A stretch of DNA of 64,000 nucleotides, taken from positions 186,001 through 250,000 of the forward strand of contig NZ_JANUGV010000007.1 of assembly GCF_024753215.1 (NCBI RefSeq). The letters run 5' to 3'. Positions 44,553-53,856 of the stretch are shown piece after piece. The notes below the pieces were generated by a model, which was not told where the DNA came from, ran no database searches, and was given only the letters and a program-made list of their open reading frames with translations. How positions within the stretch are numbered: position 1 is the first letter of the stretch; every line of letters starts with the position of its first letter. Position numbers and translations under genes: made by a program. Source of the DNA: Massilia solisilvae. Lineage in GTDB: Bacteria; Pseudomonadota; Gammaproteobacteria; Burkholderiales; Burkholderiaceae_D.

Positions 44553-45943
44553 AACACAAGATCAAGCACATTCACTTCGTCGGCATCGGCGGCAGCGGCA
44601 TGAGCGGCATCGCCGAGGTGCTGCTCAACCTGGGCTACAAGGTGTCCGGCTCGGACCTGACGAGCAACGCGGCCAGCCAGCGCCTGACGCAGCTGGGCGC
44701 GCGCGTGACCGTGGGGCACGCTGCCGAGAACATCCTGGGCGCTGATGCGGTGGTCACCTCTACCGCCGTCAACGAATCGAATCCCGAGGTGGTGGCCGCG
44801 CGCGCAGCCAAGATCCCCGTCGTGCCGCGCGCGATCATGCTGGGCGAACTGATGCGCTTAAAGCGTGGCATCGCCATCGCCGGCACCCACGGCAAGACCA
44901 CCACCACCAGCCTGGTCGCGTCGGTGCTGGCCGAAGGCGGGCTCGATCCCACCTTCGTGATCGGCGGGCGCCTGAACAGCGCCGGCGCCAACGCCAAACT
45001 CGGCTCGGGCGAATACATCGTGGCCGAGGCGGACGAGTCGGATGCCTCGTTCCTGAACCTGTCGCCGATGATCGAGGTGATCACCAACATCGACGCCGAC
45101 CACATGGACACCTATGAGCACGACTTCGAAAAGCTCAAGGCGGCCTTCGTGAACTTCACCCACCGGCTGCCGTTCTACGGCCGCGCCATGATGTGCGTCG
45201 ACGATGCGCACGTGCGCTCGATCCTGCCGCAGGTAACCAAGCCCGTGACCACCTACGGCTTCTCGGAAGACGCCGAGGTGCGCGCCCTGAACGCCCGCGC
45301 CGACGGCCTGCAGATGCGCTTTACCGTGCGCCAGCAGGGCTACCCGGACACCGAATTCGTGCTCAACCAGCCCGGCATGCACAACGTGCTCAATGCCTGC
45401 TCCGCGATCGCGATCGCGCGCGAGATCGGGCTGGACGATGCCGCGACCGCCCGTGGCCTGGCCGAGTTCCGCGGCGTGGGCCGGCGCTTCACCCGTTACG
45501 GCGAGATTGCGCTGCCCAGCGGCGGCAGCTTTGCGCTGGTGGACGACTTCGGCCACCATCCGGTCGAAACCCGGGTCACGCTGGCCGCCGCGCGCGCCGC
45601 CTACCCGGGCCGCCGGCTGGTGCTGGCCTTCCAGCCGCACCGCTACACGCGCACCCGCGACCTGTTCGAGGATTTCGTGCACGTGCTTTCCAGCGTGGAT
45701 GTGCTGCTGCTGGCCGAGGTGTATGCGGCCGGCGAGGCACCCATCGTCGGCGCCGACGGCCGTTCGCTGGCGCGCGCGCTGCGCGCCGCCGGCAAGGTGG
45801 AACCGATCTTTGTGCAGGCGATTGCCGACATGCCGGCCGCAATCATGAATGCGGCGCGTGACGGCGATGTCGTCATCACCATGGGCGCAGGCTCGATCAG
45901 CGGCGTCCCCCATCAACTGACAACCCAAAAGGCTTCATCGTGA
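44549..45943 (+). CDS. murC: UDP-MurNAc:L-alanine ligase
   Basis: A 464-residue Mur ligase adding the first L-alanine. The start MKHKIKHIHF leads into VGIGGSGMSGIAEVL, the UDP-binding start of MurC; the P-loop is AGTHGKTTTTSLVAS; EADESDASFL and NIDADHMDTY follow. The ATG overlaps the murG stop by 4 bp; upstream in-frame sequence lies over murG. Confidence 0.97.
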   Translation: MKHKIKHIHFVGIGGSGMSGIAEVLLNLGYKVSGSDLTSNAASQRLTQLGARVTVGHAAENILGADAVVTSTAVNESNPEVVAARAAKIPVVPRAIMLGELMRLKRGIAIAGTHGKTTTTSLVASVLAEGGLDPTFVIGGRLNSAGANAKLGSGEYIVAEADESDASFLNLSPMIEVITNIDADHMDTYEHDFEKLKAAFVNFTHRLPFYGRAMMCVDDAHVRSILPQVTKPVTTYGFSEDAEVRALNARADGLQMRFTVRQQGYPDTEFVLNQPGMHNVLNACSAIAIAREIGLDDAATARGLAEFRGVGRRFTRYGEIALPSGGSFALVDDFGHHPVETRVTLAAARAAYPGRRLVLAFQPHRYTRTRDLFEDFVHVLSSVDVLLLAEVYAAGEAPIVGADGRSLARALRAAGKVEPIFVQAIADMPAAIMNAARDGDVVITMGAGSISGVPHQLTTQKASS

Positions 45944-46908
45944 GCGTACTTTCCACAACTGACGCCAAGTCGTTCGGCAAGGTCGGCGTGCTGTTCGGCG
46001 GCCGCTCGGCCGAACGCGACGTGTCGATCATGTCCGGCAACGGCGTGCTCGAAGCATTGAAGAGCCGTGGCATCGACGCCCATGGCTTCGACCCGGCCGA
46101 GCGCTCGCTGGCCGAACTGGCCGCCGAAAAATTCGACCGCGTGTTCATCGCGCTGCACGGCCGCTACGGCGAGGACGGCAGCCTGCAAGGCGTGCTCGAA
46201 CAGCTCGGCATTCCCTATACCGGCAGTGGCGTGATGGCCTCGTCCGTGGCCATGGACAAGATCACCACCAAGAAGATCTGGCTGCAGCATGGCCTGCCGA
46301 CTCCGCGTTACGCCGTGCTGGAGGGCGACACCGACCTGGGCAAGGTAGCCGCCGATCTCGGCCTGCCGCTGATCGTCAAACCGCCCCACGAGGGCTCGAC
46401 CATCGGCATCACCAAGGTGGTAGCGGCCCCCGACATGAAAGCGGCGTACGAGCTTGCGGCGGGCTTTGACGAGGAAGTGCTGGCCGAGGAATTTGTCGCC
46501 GGGCGCGAGCTGACCGTGACGGTGCTCGGCCGCGGCAAGACCGCGCGCGCGTTGCCGATCGTGGAGATCGTCGCGCCGGAGGGGAACTACGACTACCAGA
46601 ACAAGTACTTCACCGACGACACCAAGTACTACTGCCCGGCGCACATCGATGAAGCGACCACCGCCGCGATCCAGCGCATCGCGGTGGACGCATTCAATGC
46701 GCTCGGCTGCGAAGGCTGGGCGCGCATCGACGTCCTGCTGCGCTCCCGCGACAACAAGCCCTTCCTGATTGAGGCGAACACCTCGCCCGGCATGACCGGC
46801 CATTCGCTGGTGCCGATGGCGGGCCGCGCGATCGGGCTGGAATACGCAGACCTGTGCGTGGAGATCCTGCGCTCCGCACGGCTGAAGATCGGCCAGCAGA
46901 AAAAATAA
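45940..46908 (+). CDS. ddlB: D-alanine:D-alanine ligase
   Basis: A 322-residue ATP-grasp enzyme making D-Ala-D-Ala. N-terminal GVLFGGRSAERDVSIMSG, HGRYGEDGSLQG, the glycine-rich PPHEGSTIGITKV, and C-terminal FLIEANTSPGMTGHSLVP are conserved. GTG start within a GTGA overlap with murC. ftsQ follows after 20 bp. Confidence 0.97.
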   Translation: MSVLSTTDAKSFGKVGVLFGGRSAERDVSIMSGNGVLEALKSRGIDAHGFDPAERSLAELAAEKFDRVFIALHGRYGEDGSLQGVLEQLGIPYTGSGVMASSVAMDKITTKKIWLQHGLPTPRYAVLEGDTDLGKVAADLGLPLIVKPPHEGSTIGITKVVAAPDMKAAYELAAGFDEEVLAEEFVAGRELTVTVLGRGKTARALPIVEIVAPEGNYDYQNKYFTDDTKYYCPAHIDEATTAAIQRIAVDAFNALGCEGWARIDVLLRSRDNKPFLIEANTSPGMTGHSLVPMAGRAIGLEYADLCVEILRSARLKIGQQKK

Positions 46909-46928
46909 GAAGGAAGCCTGACCAGACC

Positions 46929-47753
46929 ATGTGGCACGACGTCCGAACCCTGAATGCGACCGCCAGCGGCCTGATGGCCCTGACGGTGCTCGCCTGTATC
47001 GCATCCGGGGTGTGGTGGCTGTCGCAGCGGCCGATGTTCACGCTGCGCACGGTGCGCGTGGAGAGCATGTACGGCATCGGCCTGAAGCACGTGAACGAAC
47101 TGACGGTCCGCAACGGGGTCGTGGGGAAGCTCAAGGGGAACTTCTTCACCGCCAACCTGGACCAGGTACGCAACGTGTTCGAGGCGGTGCCCTGGGTGCG
47201 CCGCGCGACTGTGCGCCGCGAGTGGCCGAACGAACTGATCGTGGACGTGGAAGAGCACGAGGCGCTGGGCACCTGGGGCGAGGACGGCCGGCTGCTGTCG
47301 GTGAAGGGCGACGTGTTCACCGCCAACCTGGCCGAGGCCGACGAGGACCGCACGCTGCCGCTGCCCGCGTTCGACGGACCGCCCGGCAGCGAAAAGGAAG
47401 TGCTGGCGCGCTTTGCCGAGCTGCGTGGCTGGTTCGCGCCGATCAAGCTGGCGCCCGAGGCGCTCAGCCTGTCGAGCCGCTACGCGTGGACGGTCAAGCT
47501 GGACAACGGCATGCGGGTGGCACTGGGCCGCGAGCAGGACCGCACCACGCTCAGGAACCGGGTGCAGCGGCTGGTGGGGATCTATCCGCAGCTCGTCGCG
47601 CGGCTGCAGGAAGGACGCATCGACAGCATCGACATGCGCTACTCGAACGGGCTGGCGCTGGCGTCGAGCGCGCTGATGGTGCCAAGTGACGCGACCAAGC
47701 CGGTGAAGCCGGCAAAGAAGACCAATTCAAGCAAGACAACCAAGCATACTTAA
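46929..47753 (+). CDS. ftsQ: Cell division protein FtsQ
   Basis: A 274-residue bitopic protein linking divisome parts. A short cytoplasmic start, one membrane helix (GLMALTVLACIASGVWWL, residues about 14-31), the POTRA domain beginning MFTLRTVRVE, then VFEAVPWVRRATVRREWPNE, the typical FtsQ motif, and a beta domain. It ends in a lysine/threonine tail. ATG at 46929 has AAGGAAG upstream. Confidence 0.95.
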   Translation: MWHDVRTLNATASGLMALTVLACIASGVWWLSQRPMFTLRTVRVESMYGIGLKHVNELTVRNGVVGKLKGNFFTANLDQVRNVFEAVPWVRRATVRREWPNELIVDVEEHEALGTWGEDGRLLSVKGDVFTANLAEADEDRTLPLPAFDGPPGSEKEVLARFAELRGWFAPIKLAPEALSLSSRYAWTVKLDNGMRVALGREQDRTTLRNRVQRLVGIYPQLVARLQEGRIDSIDMRYSNGLALASSALMVPSDATKPVKPAKKTNSSKTTKHT

Positions 47754-47768
47754 AAACAGCAGGCGAAA

Positions 47769-49001
47769 ATGACAAAAGACGCGAAAAACCTGATCGTCGG
47801 CCTCGACATCGGCACCTCGAAGGTGGTGGCGGTGGTGGCCGAAGTGATGCCCGATGGGCGCCACGAGGTCATCGGACTGGGGCAGCACGAGTCCAAAGGG
47901 TTGAAGAAGGGCGTTGTCGTGAACATCGAGGCGACGGTCGAATCGATTCAGCGCGCGCTCGAAGAAGCGGAGCTCATGGCCGACTGCAAGATCCGCAACG
48001 TCTATGCGGGCATCGCCGGCAGTCATATCCGCTCGTTCAACTCGAGCGGCATGGTGGCGATCAAGGACAAGGAAGTCACCGCGACCGACGTGGCGCGCGT
48101 GATCGAAACGGCCAAGGCGGTCAACATTCCGACCGACCAGCAGCTGCTGCACACGGTGCCGCAGGAGTTCATCGTCGATAACCAGGAAGACGTGCGCGAG
48201 CCGATCGGCATGAGCGGCATTCGCCTGGAAGTGCGGGTGCACATCGTGACCGGTGCGGTGTCGGCGGTGCAGAACATCGTCAAGTGCGTGCGCCGCTGCG
48301 GCCTTGAGGTGTCGGACCTGATTCTGCAGCCGATGGCCTCGGCCGACGCCGTGCTCACCCATGACGAGAAGGAACTGGGCGTGGTGTTGATCGACATCGG
48401 CGGCGGCACCACCGACATCGCGGTGTTCTCCGACGGCGCCATCCGCCACACCGCCGTGATCCCGATCGCGGGCGACCAGATCACCAGCGACATCGCCATG
48501 GCGCTGCGCACCCCGACCGGCGAGGCTGAAGAAATCAAGATCCGCTACGGCGTGGCCAAGCAGGTGCTGGCCGATCCGGGCGAAACGCTCGAAGTGCCCG
48601 GCATTGGCGATCGCGGCCCGCGTTCGCTGTCGCGCCAGGCGCTGGCGGCCGTGATCGAGCCGCGCGTGGAGGAACTGTTTGCGATGGTGCACCAGGTGGT
48701 GCGCGACTCCGGCTACGAGGGCGTGCTCTCGTCGGGCATCGTGCTCACCGGCGGCAGCTCGATCATGCCGGGCATGATCGAGATGGCAGAAGACATTTTC
48801 CTGAAGCCGGCGCGCCTTGGCACGCCGGACTATCGCGGCCAGCTGGCTGATGTCGTGCGCAGTCCGCGCTATGCGACTGTGCTCGGCCTGCTGCTGGAAG
48901 CGAAGAAGCAGTATTTGCGCGGGCATATCGTGACTCGTCAGGATGGCTCGATCAATGCGGTGTGGCAGCGGGTGAAGGAGTGGGTCTTGGGGAATTTTTA
49001 A
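47769..49001 (+). CDS. ftsA: Cell division protein FtsA
   Basis: A 410-residue actin-like protein that anchors FtsZ to the membrane. The phosphate-binding VGLDIGTSKVVAVVA, the second loop LIDIGGGTTDIAVF, LTGGSSIMPGM and the C-terminal amphipathic helix (WQRVKEWVLGNF) for membrane binding are present. Separated from ftsZ by 137 bp, which likely holds a further ftsZ promoter in the A/T-rich stretch 49022-49070. Confidence 0.97.
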   Translation: MTKDAKNLIVGLDIGTSKVVAVVAEVMPDGRHEVIGLGQHESKGLKKGVVVNIEATVESIQRALEEAELMADCKIRNVYAGIAGSHIRSFNSSGMVAIKDKEVTATDVARVIETAKAVNIPTDQQLLHTVPQEFIVDNQEDVREPIGMSGIRLEVRVHIVTGAVSAVQNIVKCVRRCGLEVSDLILQPMASADAVLTHDEKELGVVLIDIGGGTTDIAVFSDGAIRHTAVIPIAGDQITSDIAMALRTPTGEAEEIKIRYGVAKQVLADPGETLEVPGIGDRGPRSLSRQALAAVIEPRVEELFAMVHQVVRDSGYEGVLSSGIVLTGGSSIMPGMIEMAEDIFLKPARLGTPDYRGQLADVVRSPRYATVLGLLLEAKKQYLRGHIVTRQDGSINAVWQRVKEWVLGNF

Positions 49002-49138
49002 CGGCAGGCGGGTTCAAGAATTAGGTAATACGGAATAAACAGTTTTTTAAAATAAAACCGCAGTTTTCAATCTCCAGGCCTGATAGAGGCTTATGAGACC
49101 TGGCGCTTGGAAACGGCATTTGATATCAGGAGCAAAAC

Positions 49139-50338
49139 ATGGAGTTCGATATGGTGGATAACGCAGCCCTCGGGACCATCATCAAGGTCGTTGGTGTCGG
49201 CGGCGCTGGTGGTAACGCGGTTCAGCACATGATCAACAAGGGTGTGTCCGGTGTCGAGTTCATCGCCGCAAACACGGACGCGCAGGCGCTGGCGGCGTCC
49301 ACCGCCCACAACATCATCCAGATCGGCGATTCGGGCCTGGGCGCGGGCATGCGTCCGGACGTGGGCCGCCAGCTGGCCGAGCAAAGCCGCACCCGCATCG
49401 AAGACGCGCTGCGCGGCTCGCACATGGTGTTCATCGCTGCCGGCATGGGCGGCGGCACCGGCACCGGCGCCGCGCCGGTGGTGGCGGAGGTTGCCAAGAA
49501 TATGGGCGCGCTGACCGTGGCGGTCGTTTCCAAGCCGTTCTCTTACGAAGGCGGCAAGTGCATGGACATCGCCGAAACCGGCCTCGAGGAGCTGTCCAAG
49601 CATGTCGATTCGCTGATCATCATCCTCAATGAGAAGCTGGAAGACATCTACGAAGACGAGTCGATGCTCGACTGGATGAAGCATGCCGACGACGTGCTGA
49701 ACAACGCCGTTGCCGGTATTGCCGAGATCATCAACGTGCCGGGCCACATCAACGTGGACTTCAACGACGTGAAGACCATCATGAGCGAGCAGGGCAAGGC
49801 CATGATGGGCACCGCCACCGCAGCCGGCGTGGACCGCGCCCGCATCGCGGCCGAGCAGGCGATCGCCTCGCCGCTGCTGGACGGCGTGGACCTGTCGGGC
49901 GCGCGCGGCGTGCTGGTCAACGTGACCGCAAGCCGCAACCTGAAGGGCAAGGAGATCAAGGAAGTCATGGCTGCGGTGCGCGCGTTTGCCGCTCCGGATG
50001 CCGCGATCGCACAAGGTATCGCCTACGACGACAGCATGGGCGACGACCTGCGCGTGACCGTGGTGGCCACTGGCCTTGGCAAGGGCAAGAAGAACATCCA
50101 GCTGGTGCAGACCCCGGTGCTGCGCACGGGCACTCACAATGCCCCGATCATGGCTGCCGGCACTCCGTCGATGGGCAACGGCGTGACCATGGGTTCGGCC
50201 GGCGGCGACGCCATGGGCGGCATGAAGCAGCCGGCCGTGTGGCGCCGCGAGCAGGCATCGGAGCAGGTGCAGGCGATGCAGCGCAACGGTGTCGAAACCT
50301 ACGACATTCCGGCGTTCCTGCGCAAGCAGGCTGACTGA
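49139..50338 (+). CDS. ftsZ: Cell division GTPase FtsZ
   Basis: A 399-residue tubulin homologue that forms the Z-ring. The GTP signature GGGTGTG lies at 104-110; NVDFNDVKTIM is the T7-loop region with the catalytic aspartates. The C-terminal peptide DIPAFLRKQ, which binds FtsA and ZipA, ends the chain after a short linker. CAGGAG lies 7 bp before the ATG. A strong terminator follows, ending the dcw cluster. Confidence 0.98.
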   Translation: MEFDMVDNAALGTIIKVVGVGGAGGNAVQHMINKGVSGVEFIAANTDAQALAASTAHNIIQIGDSGLGAGMRPDVGRQLAEQSRTRIEDALRGSHMVFIAAGMGGGTGTGAAPVVAEVAKNMGALTVAVVSKPFSYEGGKCMDIAETGLEELSKHVDSLIIILNEKLEDIYEDESMLDWMKHADDVLNNAVAGIAEIINVPGHINVDFNDVKTIMSEQGKAMMGTATAAGVDRARIAAEQAIASPLLDGVDLSGARGVLVNVTASRNLKGKEIKEVMAAVRAFAAPDAAIAQGIAYDDSMGDDLRVTVVATGLGKGKKNIQLVQTPVLRTGTHNAPIMAAGTPSMGNGVTMGSAGGDAMGGMKQPAVWRREQASEQVQAMQRNGVETYDIPAFLRKQAD

Positions 50339-50360
50339 TCGCTGGTTGGTCGAAAAAAGA

Positions 50361-50389
50361 CGGGACGGCATGCCGTCCCGTTTTTCTTT
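50361..50389 (+). terminator. Rho-independent terminator after ftsZ
   Basis: CGGGACGGCA-TGCCGTCCCG is a perfect palindrome (50361-50380) preceded by an A-run and followed by TTTTTCTTT, so it can work in both directions. Confidence 0.93.
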
Positions 50390-50473
50390 GTAGGGTGGGC
50401 GGGTCTCCCGCCCACTCGTTCAGGTCAAGCATGCTCCGTTGAACGCGTGGGCAGGAAACCTGCCCACCCTACG
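50390..50473. repeat. Paired GTGGGCAG-type palindromes between ftsZ and the methyltransferase gene
   Basis: One unit GTAGGGTGGGCGGGTCT... begins at 50390 and its partner in opposite orientation ends CTGCCCACCCTACG at 50473. The CTA of that end (50469-50471) is the stop codon of the methyltransferase gene on the minus strand. Confidence 0.88.
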
Positions 50474-51767
50474 TTTGCGCCGGCACCGATGAGTGGCGCA
50501 GCAGGATGCGCTCGATCGCGTTGAGCAGCTCATACACCGGTTTGAAATCGGCGAACAGCGTGGCGTTGTCGGGCGACCGGCCGCGCACCTCGGGATCGGC
50601 CCGCACCAGGTCGAAGATCTGCCCGAAGCTGCGCTGGCCATCGATATGCCGCAGGATCTTGCCCGAGTACCGGCCCGCGTCCACGGCTGCCGTCATCCCC
50701 AGGTGCGGATGGCGCAGCAGCGTCGGCAGGCCATTCTTGGGTGCGAACATGGTTTCGAGCGCGCACGGGTCCAGCGGCTCGTGGAAGTAGAAGGGCACAT
50801 AGTCGGCGTCCCCGTACGGCGCCTTCGCTTGCGGTCCCCGCGTCAGGTACATGAGGTGGCGCGTGATGTCGCCCATCAGCAGCTCGGACATCGCGTGACG
50901 CGCGCGCTCGTCCATGTGCGCCAGCCGCGCGCGCATGCGCGAAGCTTCCAGCCCTAGCGTGAACTGCGGCAGGTACGGAAAGCGGCCGCGGCCAACGTCC
51001 GACAATTCGATGGTGAAGCCGTGCCCGTCGGCCAGCCATTCGTACAACTGCGGCACCGTGTACGCCCGGTCCTGCGAATGCAGCAGCGAGTCGTAGATGC
51101 CGGCGTCGGTGTCCTTGTCGTTGTAGAGGTTCCCCGCAAGGCCATACCAGTTCCCGGGCGGGAGCGCGGCCAGCACCTCCTTGGCCTGTGCGATCTTCTC
51201 GCCCTCGACGCAGTCCTGGTTCGCCAGCCGCAGCAGCTCCTGCATGTGATACACGCCGGTGCGCCCGATCGCGCCGTACACCATCAGCGCAATTGCGCCG
51301 CGCTCCTTGAGCACGCGCTTCAACGCGCACAGCCCCGCGTCCGGGTCGGCCAGGTGGTGCAGCACGCCCACGCAATTGATGTAATCGAATTCGCCCAACC
51401 CAAGCGACGGCAGGTTGAGGATCGAGTCCTGCACCCATTGGATGTTGGCGAGCTTGCGGATCGCGGCGCGTTCCTTGGCGATGGCGATGCTCGCCGATGA
51501 CAGGTCCAGGTGCACGACCTGCGCATCGGTTCCGCGCAGCTGCTCGGCCAGGAAGATGGTGGCGTCGCCGGTGCCGCCGCCTGCTACCAGGACGCGAAAC
51601 CCGTTGCCGAAGGTCTCGCGGCCCTGGAAGCAGTAGTGGTTCATCATCGGCAGGTCTTCCAGCCAGGTGCGCTGCAGCCGCTTGTATTCGTCCTTCGGAT
51701 CGCAAGGCGGGTAGGGCAGATGTTCGTACTGCGCCTTCACGCCAGGCAGATAGTTCTGGTTGTTCAT
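50469..51767 (-). CDS. Class I SAM-dependent methyltransferase with C-terminal extension
   Basis: A 432-residue protein. The N-terminal half is a Rossmann methyltransferase: motif I VLVAGGGTGDA (59-69), acidic end of strand 2 VVHLDLS, and INCVGVLHHLADPDAGL as motif IV-V. The opening NYLPGVKAQYEHLPYPPCDP resembles tetratricopeptide-linked methyltransferases. The C-terminal about 150 residues are of unknown type and end in a helix-rich region (RSFGQIFDLVRADPEVRG). The stop codon lies in a palindromic repeat. The start at 51767 has only a weak site. Substrate unknown. It interrupts the usual ftsZ-lpxC neighbourhood. Confidence 0.82.
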   Translation of the reverse strand: MNNQNYLPGVKAQYEHLPYPPCDPKDEYKRLQRTWLEDLPMMNHYCFQGRETFGNGFRVLVAGGGTGDATIFLAEQLRGTDAQVVHLDLSSASIAIAKERAAIRKLANIQWVQDSILNLPSLGLGEFDYINCVGVLHHLADPDAGLCALKRVLKERGAIALMVYGAIGRTGVYHMQELLRLANQDCVEGEKIAQAKEVLAALPPGNWYGLAGNLYNDKDTDAGIYDSLLHSQDRAYTVPQLYEWLADGHGFTIELSDVGRGRFPYLPQFTLGLEASRMRARLAHMDERARHAMSELLMGDITRHLMYLTRGPQAKAPYGDADYVPFYFHEPLDPCALETMFAPKNGLPTLLRHPHLGMTAAVDAGRYSGKILRHIDGQRSFGQIFDLVRADPEVRGRSPDNATLFADFKPVYELLNAIERILLRHSSVPAQT

Positions 51768-51909
51768 CGGGCCCACACGTGCGGTTAAGGTGGCCCATCT
51801 TCCAATCATTTGGCGGGCTGCGCAAGCGGAAATGGGCCGGTCCCTGCAAGGATTGCGGGGATCGGGCATACTTCGCGATCTTGGCAACTGATTAAGTAAA
51901 GGAGACCAC

Positions 51910-52413
51910 ATGACCATCAAGATTGGCGACCGTCTGCCGGAAGGCACCCTGTCCGAATTCATCGAGACCGAAACCGAAGGCTGCAGCCTTGGTCCGAACA
52001 CCTTCAACGTGGCCGATCTGGTCAAGGGCAAGAAGATCGTTATCTTCGGCCTGCCGGGCGCCTTCACTCCGACCTGCTCGGCCAAGCACGTGCCGGGCTA
52101 TGTGCAGCATGCGGCCGAACTGAAAGCCAAAGGCGTTGACGAAATCTGGTGCATCTCGGTGAACGACGCGTTCGTGATGGGCGCCTGGGGCCGCGAGCAA
52201 AAGGCCACCGGCATCGTGCGCATGATGGCGGACGGGAACGCGGCATTTTCGAAGGCGCTCGGCCTGGACATGGACGCCTCCAAATTCGGCATGGGCACGC
52301 GCTCGCAGCGCTACTCGATGCTGGTCGAGGACGGCGTGGTCAAGCAGCTGAACGTGGAGCAGGGCGGCTTCGAAGTGTCGAACGCCGAGACCATGCTCAA
52401 GCAGCTGGGCTAA
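51910..52413 (+). CDS. Peroxiredoxin (Prx5-type)
   Basis: A 167-residue thiol peroxidase. The peroxidatic Cys56 lies in LPGAFTPTCS, the Prx5 pattern, with VNDAFVMGAWGREQ after it. The second cysteine pattern (Cys25, Cys81) does not settle whether it is a 1-Cys or atypical 2-Cys enzyme. AAAGGAGA lies 7-8 bp before the ATG. A gene of this type near ftsZ and lpxC is common in Burkholderiales. Confidence 0.93.
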   Translation: MTIKIGDRLPEGTLSEFIETETEGCSLGPNTFNVADLVKGKKIVIFGLPGAFTPTCSAKHVPGYVQHAAELKAKGVDEIWCISVNDAFVMGAWGREQKATGIVRMMADGNAAFSKALGLDMDASKFGMGTRSQRYSMLVEDGVVKQLNVEQGGFEVSNAETMLKQLG

Positions 52414-52457
52414 CCACCTGTGGCCGGGCGCGCCCGGCCTTGAACACCTGCTCGACG

Positions 52458-52907
52458 ATGATCATCAACGCCGAAACCCCCAACCAGCCGGAAGTGCTGG
52501 CCATGCTCGACCGGCTGGACGCCTACTGTGCCAGCCTGTACCCATCCGAGAGCAATCATTTGATGGATGCAGCCTCGCTGATGCAGGGCGACGTCCTGTT
52601 CCTCGTTGCGCGCGACGTCGATGGCGCGGCGGTCGGCTGCGGCGCGCTCGTCAACCGTGACGGCTACGGCGAGATCAAGCGCATGTTCGTGGACGAACAG
52701 CGGCGCGGCCTGGGCACCGGCAAGCAGCTGGTCGAGCAGATTGTGCTGTTCGCATCGATGGCCGGACTGCGCGAGCTCAAGCTCGAAACTGGCATCCACC
52801 AGCCCGAGGCGATCAGGCTCTACGAGCGGTGCGGCTTTGCGCGCTGCGAACCGTTTGGCGACTACGGCCCCGATCCGCTCTCCGTATTCATGGAACGGCG
52901 GCTGTGA
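52458..52907 (+). CDS. GNAT family N-acetyltransferase
   Basis: A 149-residue acetyltransferase. The acetyl-CoA pyrophosphate loop is seen in FVDEQRRGLGTGKQLVEQIV (Q/R-x-x-G-x-G/A), preceded by strand GEIKRM and followed by LKLETGIHQPEAIRLYERCGF. The start at MIINAETPNQ is chosen; no strong ribosome site is seen, so translation may rely on the ending peroxiredoxin gene 44 bp before. The stop overlaps the next gene by 4 bp. Substrate unknown. Confidence 0.88.
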   Translation: MIINAETPNQPEVLAMLDRLDAYCASLYPSESNHLMDAASLMQGDVLFLVARDVDGAAVGCGALVNRDGYGEIKRMFVDEQRRGLGTGKQLVEQIVLFASMAGLRELKLETGIHQPEAIRLYERCGFARCEPFGDYGPDPLSVFMERRL

Positions 52908-53785
52908 ACCGCCGCCAGTCGAACCTGCGCAGCATCTATGCGATGCTGGTCGCAGTTGCCATGTTCTCGGTGATGGACACCACCATGAAGGTGCTGGCCG
53001 GGCACTTCCCCGCCATGCAGGTGGCGGCGCTGCGTTCGATGGCATCGCTGCCGCTGGTGTTCGCCTGGGTCGGCTGGCGCGGCGCGTTCGGTTCGGCCCT
53101 GCGCGTGAACTGGAAGCTGCAGGTGCTGCGCGCCGGCCTTGGCATCATGATGCTGTCGCTGTTCGCGTTCGGGGTCAGGCAGCTGTCGCTGGCCTCGGCC
53201 TATACGATCTTCTTCATCGGCCCGATCCTGATCACGGCGCTGTCGGTCTTCATCCTCAAGGAGAAGGTCGAGACGGCGCGCTGGGTCGCCATCGGCACCG
53301 GCATGATCGGCGTGCTGGTCGTGCTGCGGCCCGACGGCTCGGGGTTCCTGAGCATCGGCGGGCTGGCCATTCTGGCCGCGGCCGTGATGTACGCGGTGTC
53401 CGCGATTGCCGCGCGCCTGCTCGCGCGCACCGACCGCGCCGAGCACATGATGCTCTGGCTGATGCTCATGATGGCAATCGGCGCTACCGTGCTTGCGGTG
53501 CCGGGCTGGATTCCGGTCGCGGCCTCGCACCTGCCGGTGCTGTGCACGCTCGCGGTCAGCGGTTTCTTCGCCCAGCTCGCCATCAACGAGGCGTTCAGCC
53601 ATGGCGAGGCCTCGGTCGTGGCGCCGTTCGAATATTCGGCGCTGGCCTGGGGCGTGGCGATCGACTGGCTGCTCTGGCACACGCTGCCGGACCGGTACAC
53701 TTTGACCGGCGCGGCGATCATCATCGCCAGCGGCCTGTACCTGATTCGCCACGAGCGGGTGCACGCCGAGGCGGAGCATCCATGA
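52904..53785 (+). CDS. EamA/DMT superfamily transporter
   Basis: A 293-residue permease with ten helices in two EamA repeats (SIYAMLVAVAMFSVMDTTMK in the first; GLAILAAAVMYAVSAIAARL in the second). GTG at 52904 overlaps the GNAT stop (GTGA), so the two are coupled. DMT proteins export metabolites such as amino acids; the substrate is not evident. It ends 71 bp before lpxC. Confidence 0.88.
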   Translation: MNRRQSNLRSIYAMLVAVAMFSVMDTTMKVLAGHFPAMQVAALRSMASLPLVFAWVGWRGAFGSALRVNWKLQVLRAGLGIMMLSLFAFGVRQLSLASAYTIFFIGPILITALSVFILKEKVETARWVAIGTGMIGVLVVLRPDGSGFLSIGGLAILAAAVMYAVSAIAARLLARTDRAEHMMLWLMLMMAIGATVLAVPGWIPVAASHLPVLCTLAVSGFFAQLAINEAFSHGEASVVAPFEYSALAWGVAIDWLLWHTLPDRYTLTGAAIIIASGLYLIRHERVHAEAEHP

Positions 53786-53844
53786 AAAGCGTCGCATCGG
53801 CGCTACCGCCGAGGCCGGGCCGGGCGACATAGCCGACGCTACGA

Positions 53845-53850
53845 TATAAT
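53845..53850 (+). promoter_or_regulatory. -10 element directly before lpxC
   Basis: A perfect TATAAT ends 6 bp before the lpxC ATG. No -35 match at 17 bp and no ribosome site between. If used, the transcript would start at or beside the ATG, giving a leaderless mRNA. Confidence 0.45.
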
Positions 53851-53856
53851 CGGCCA

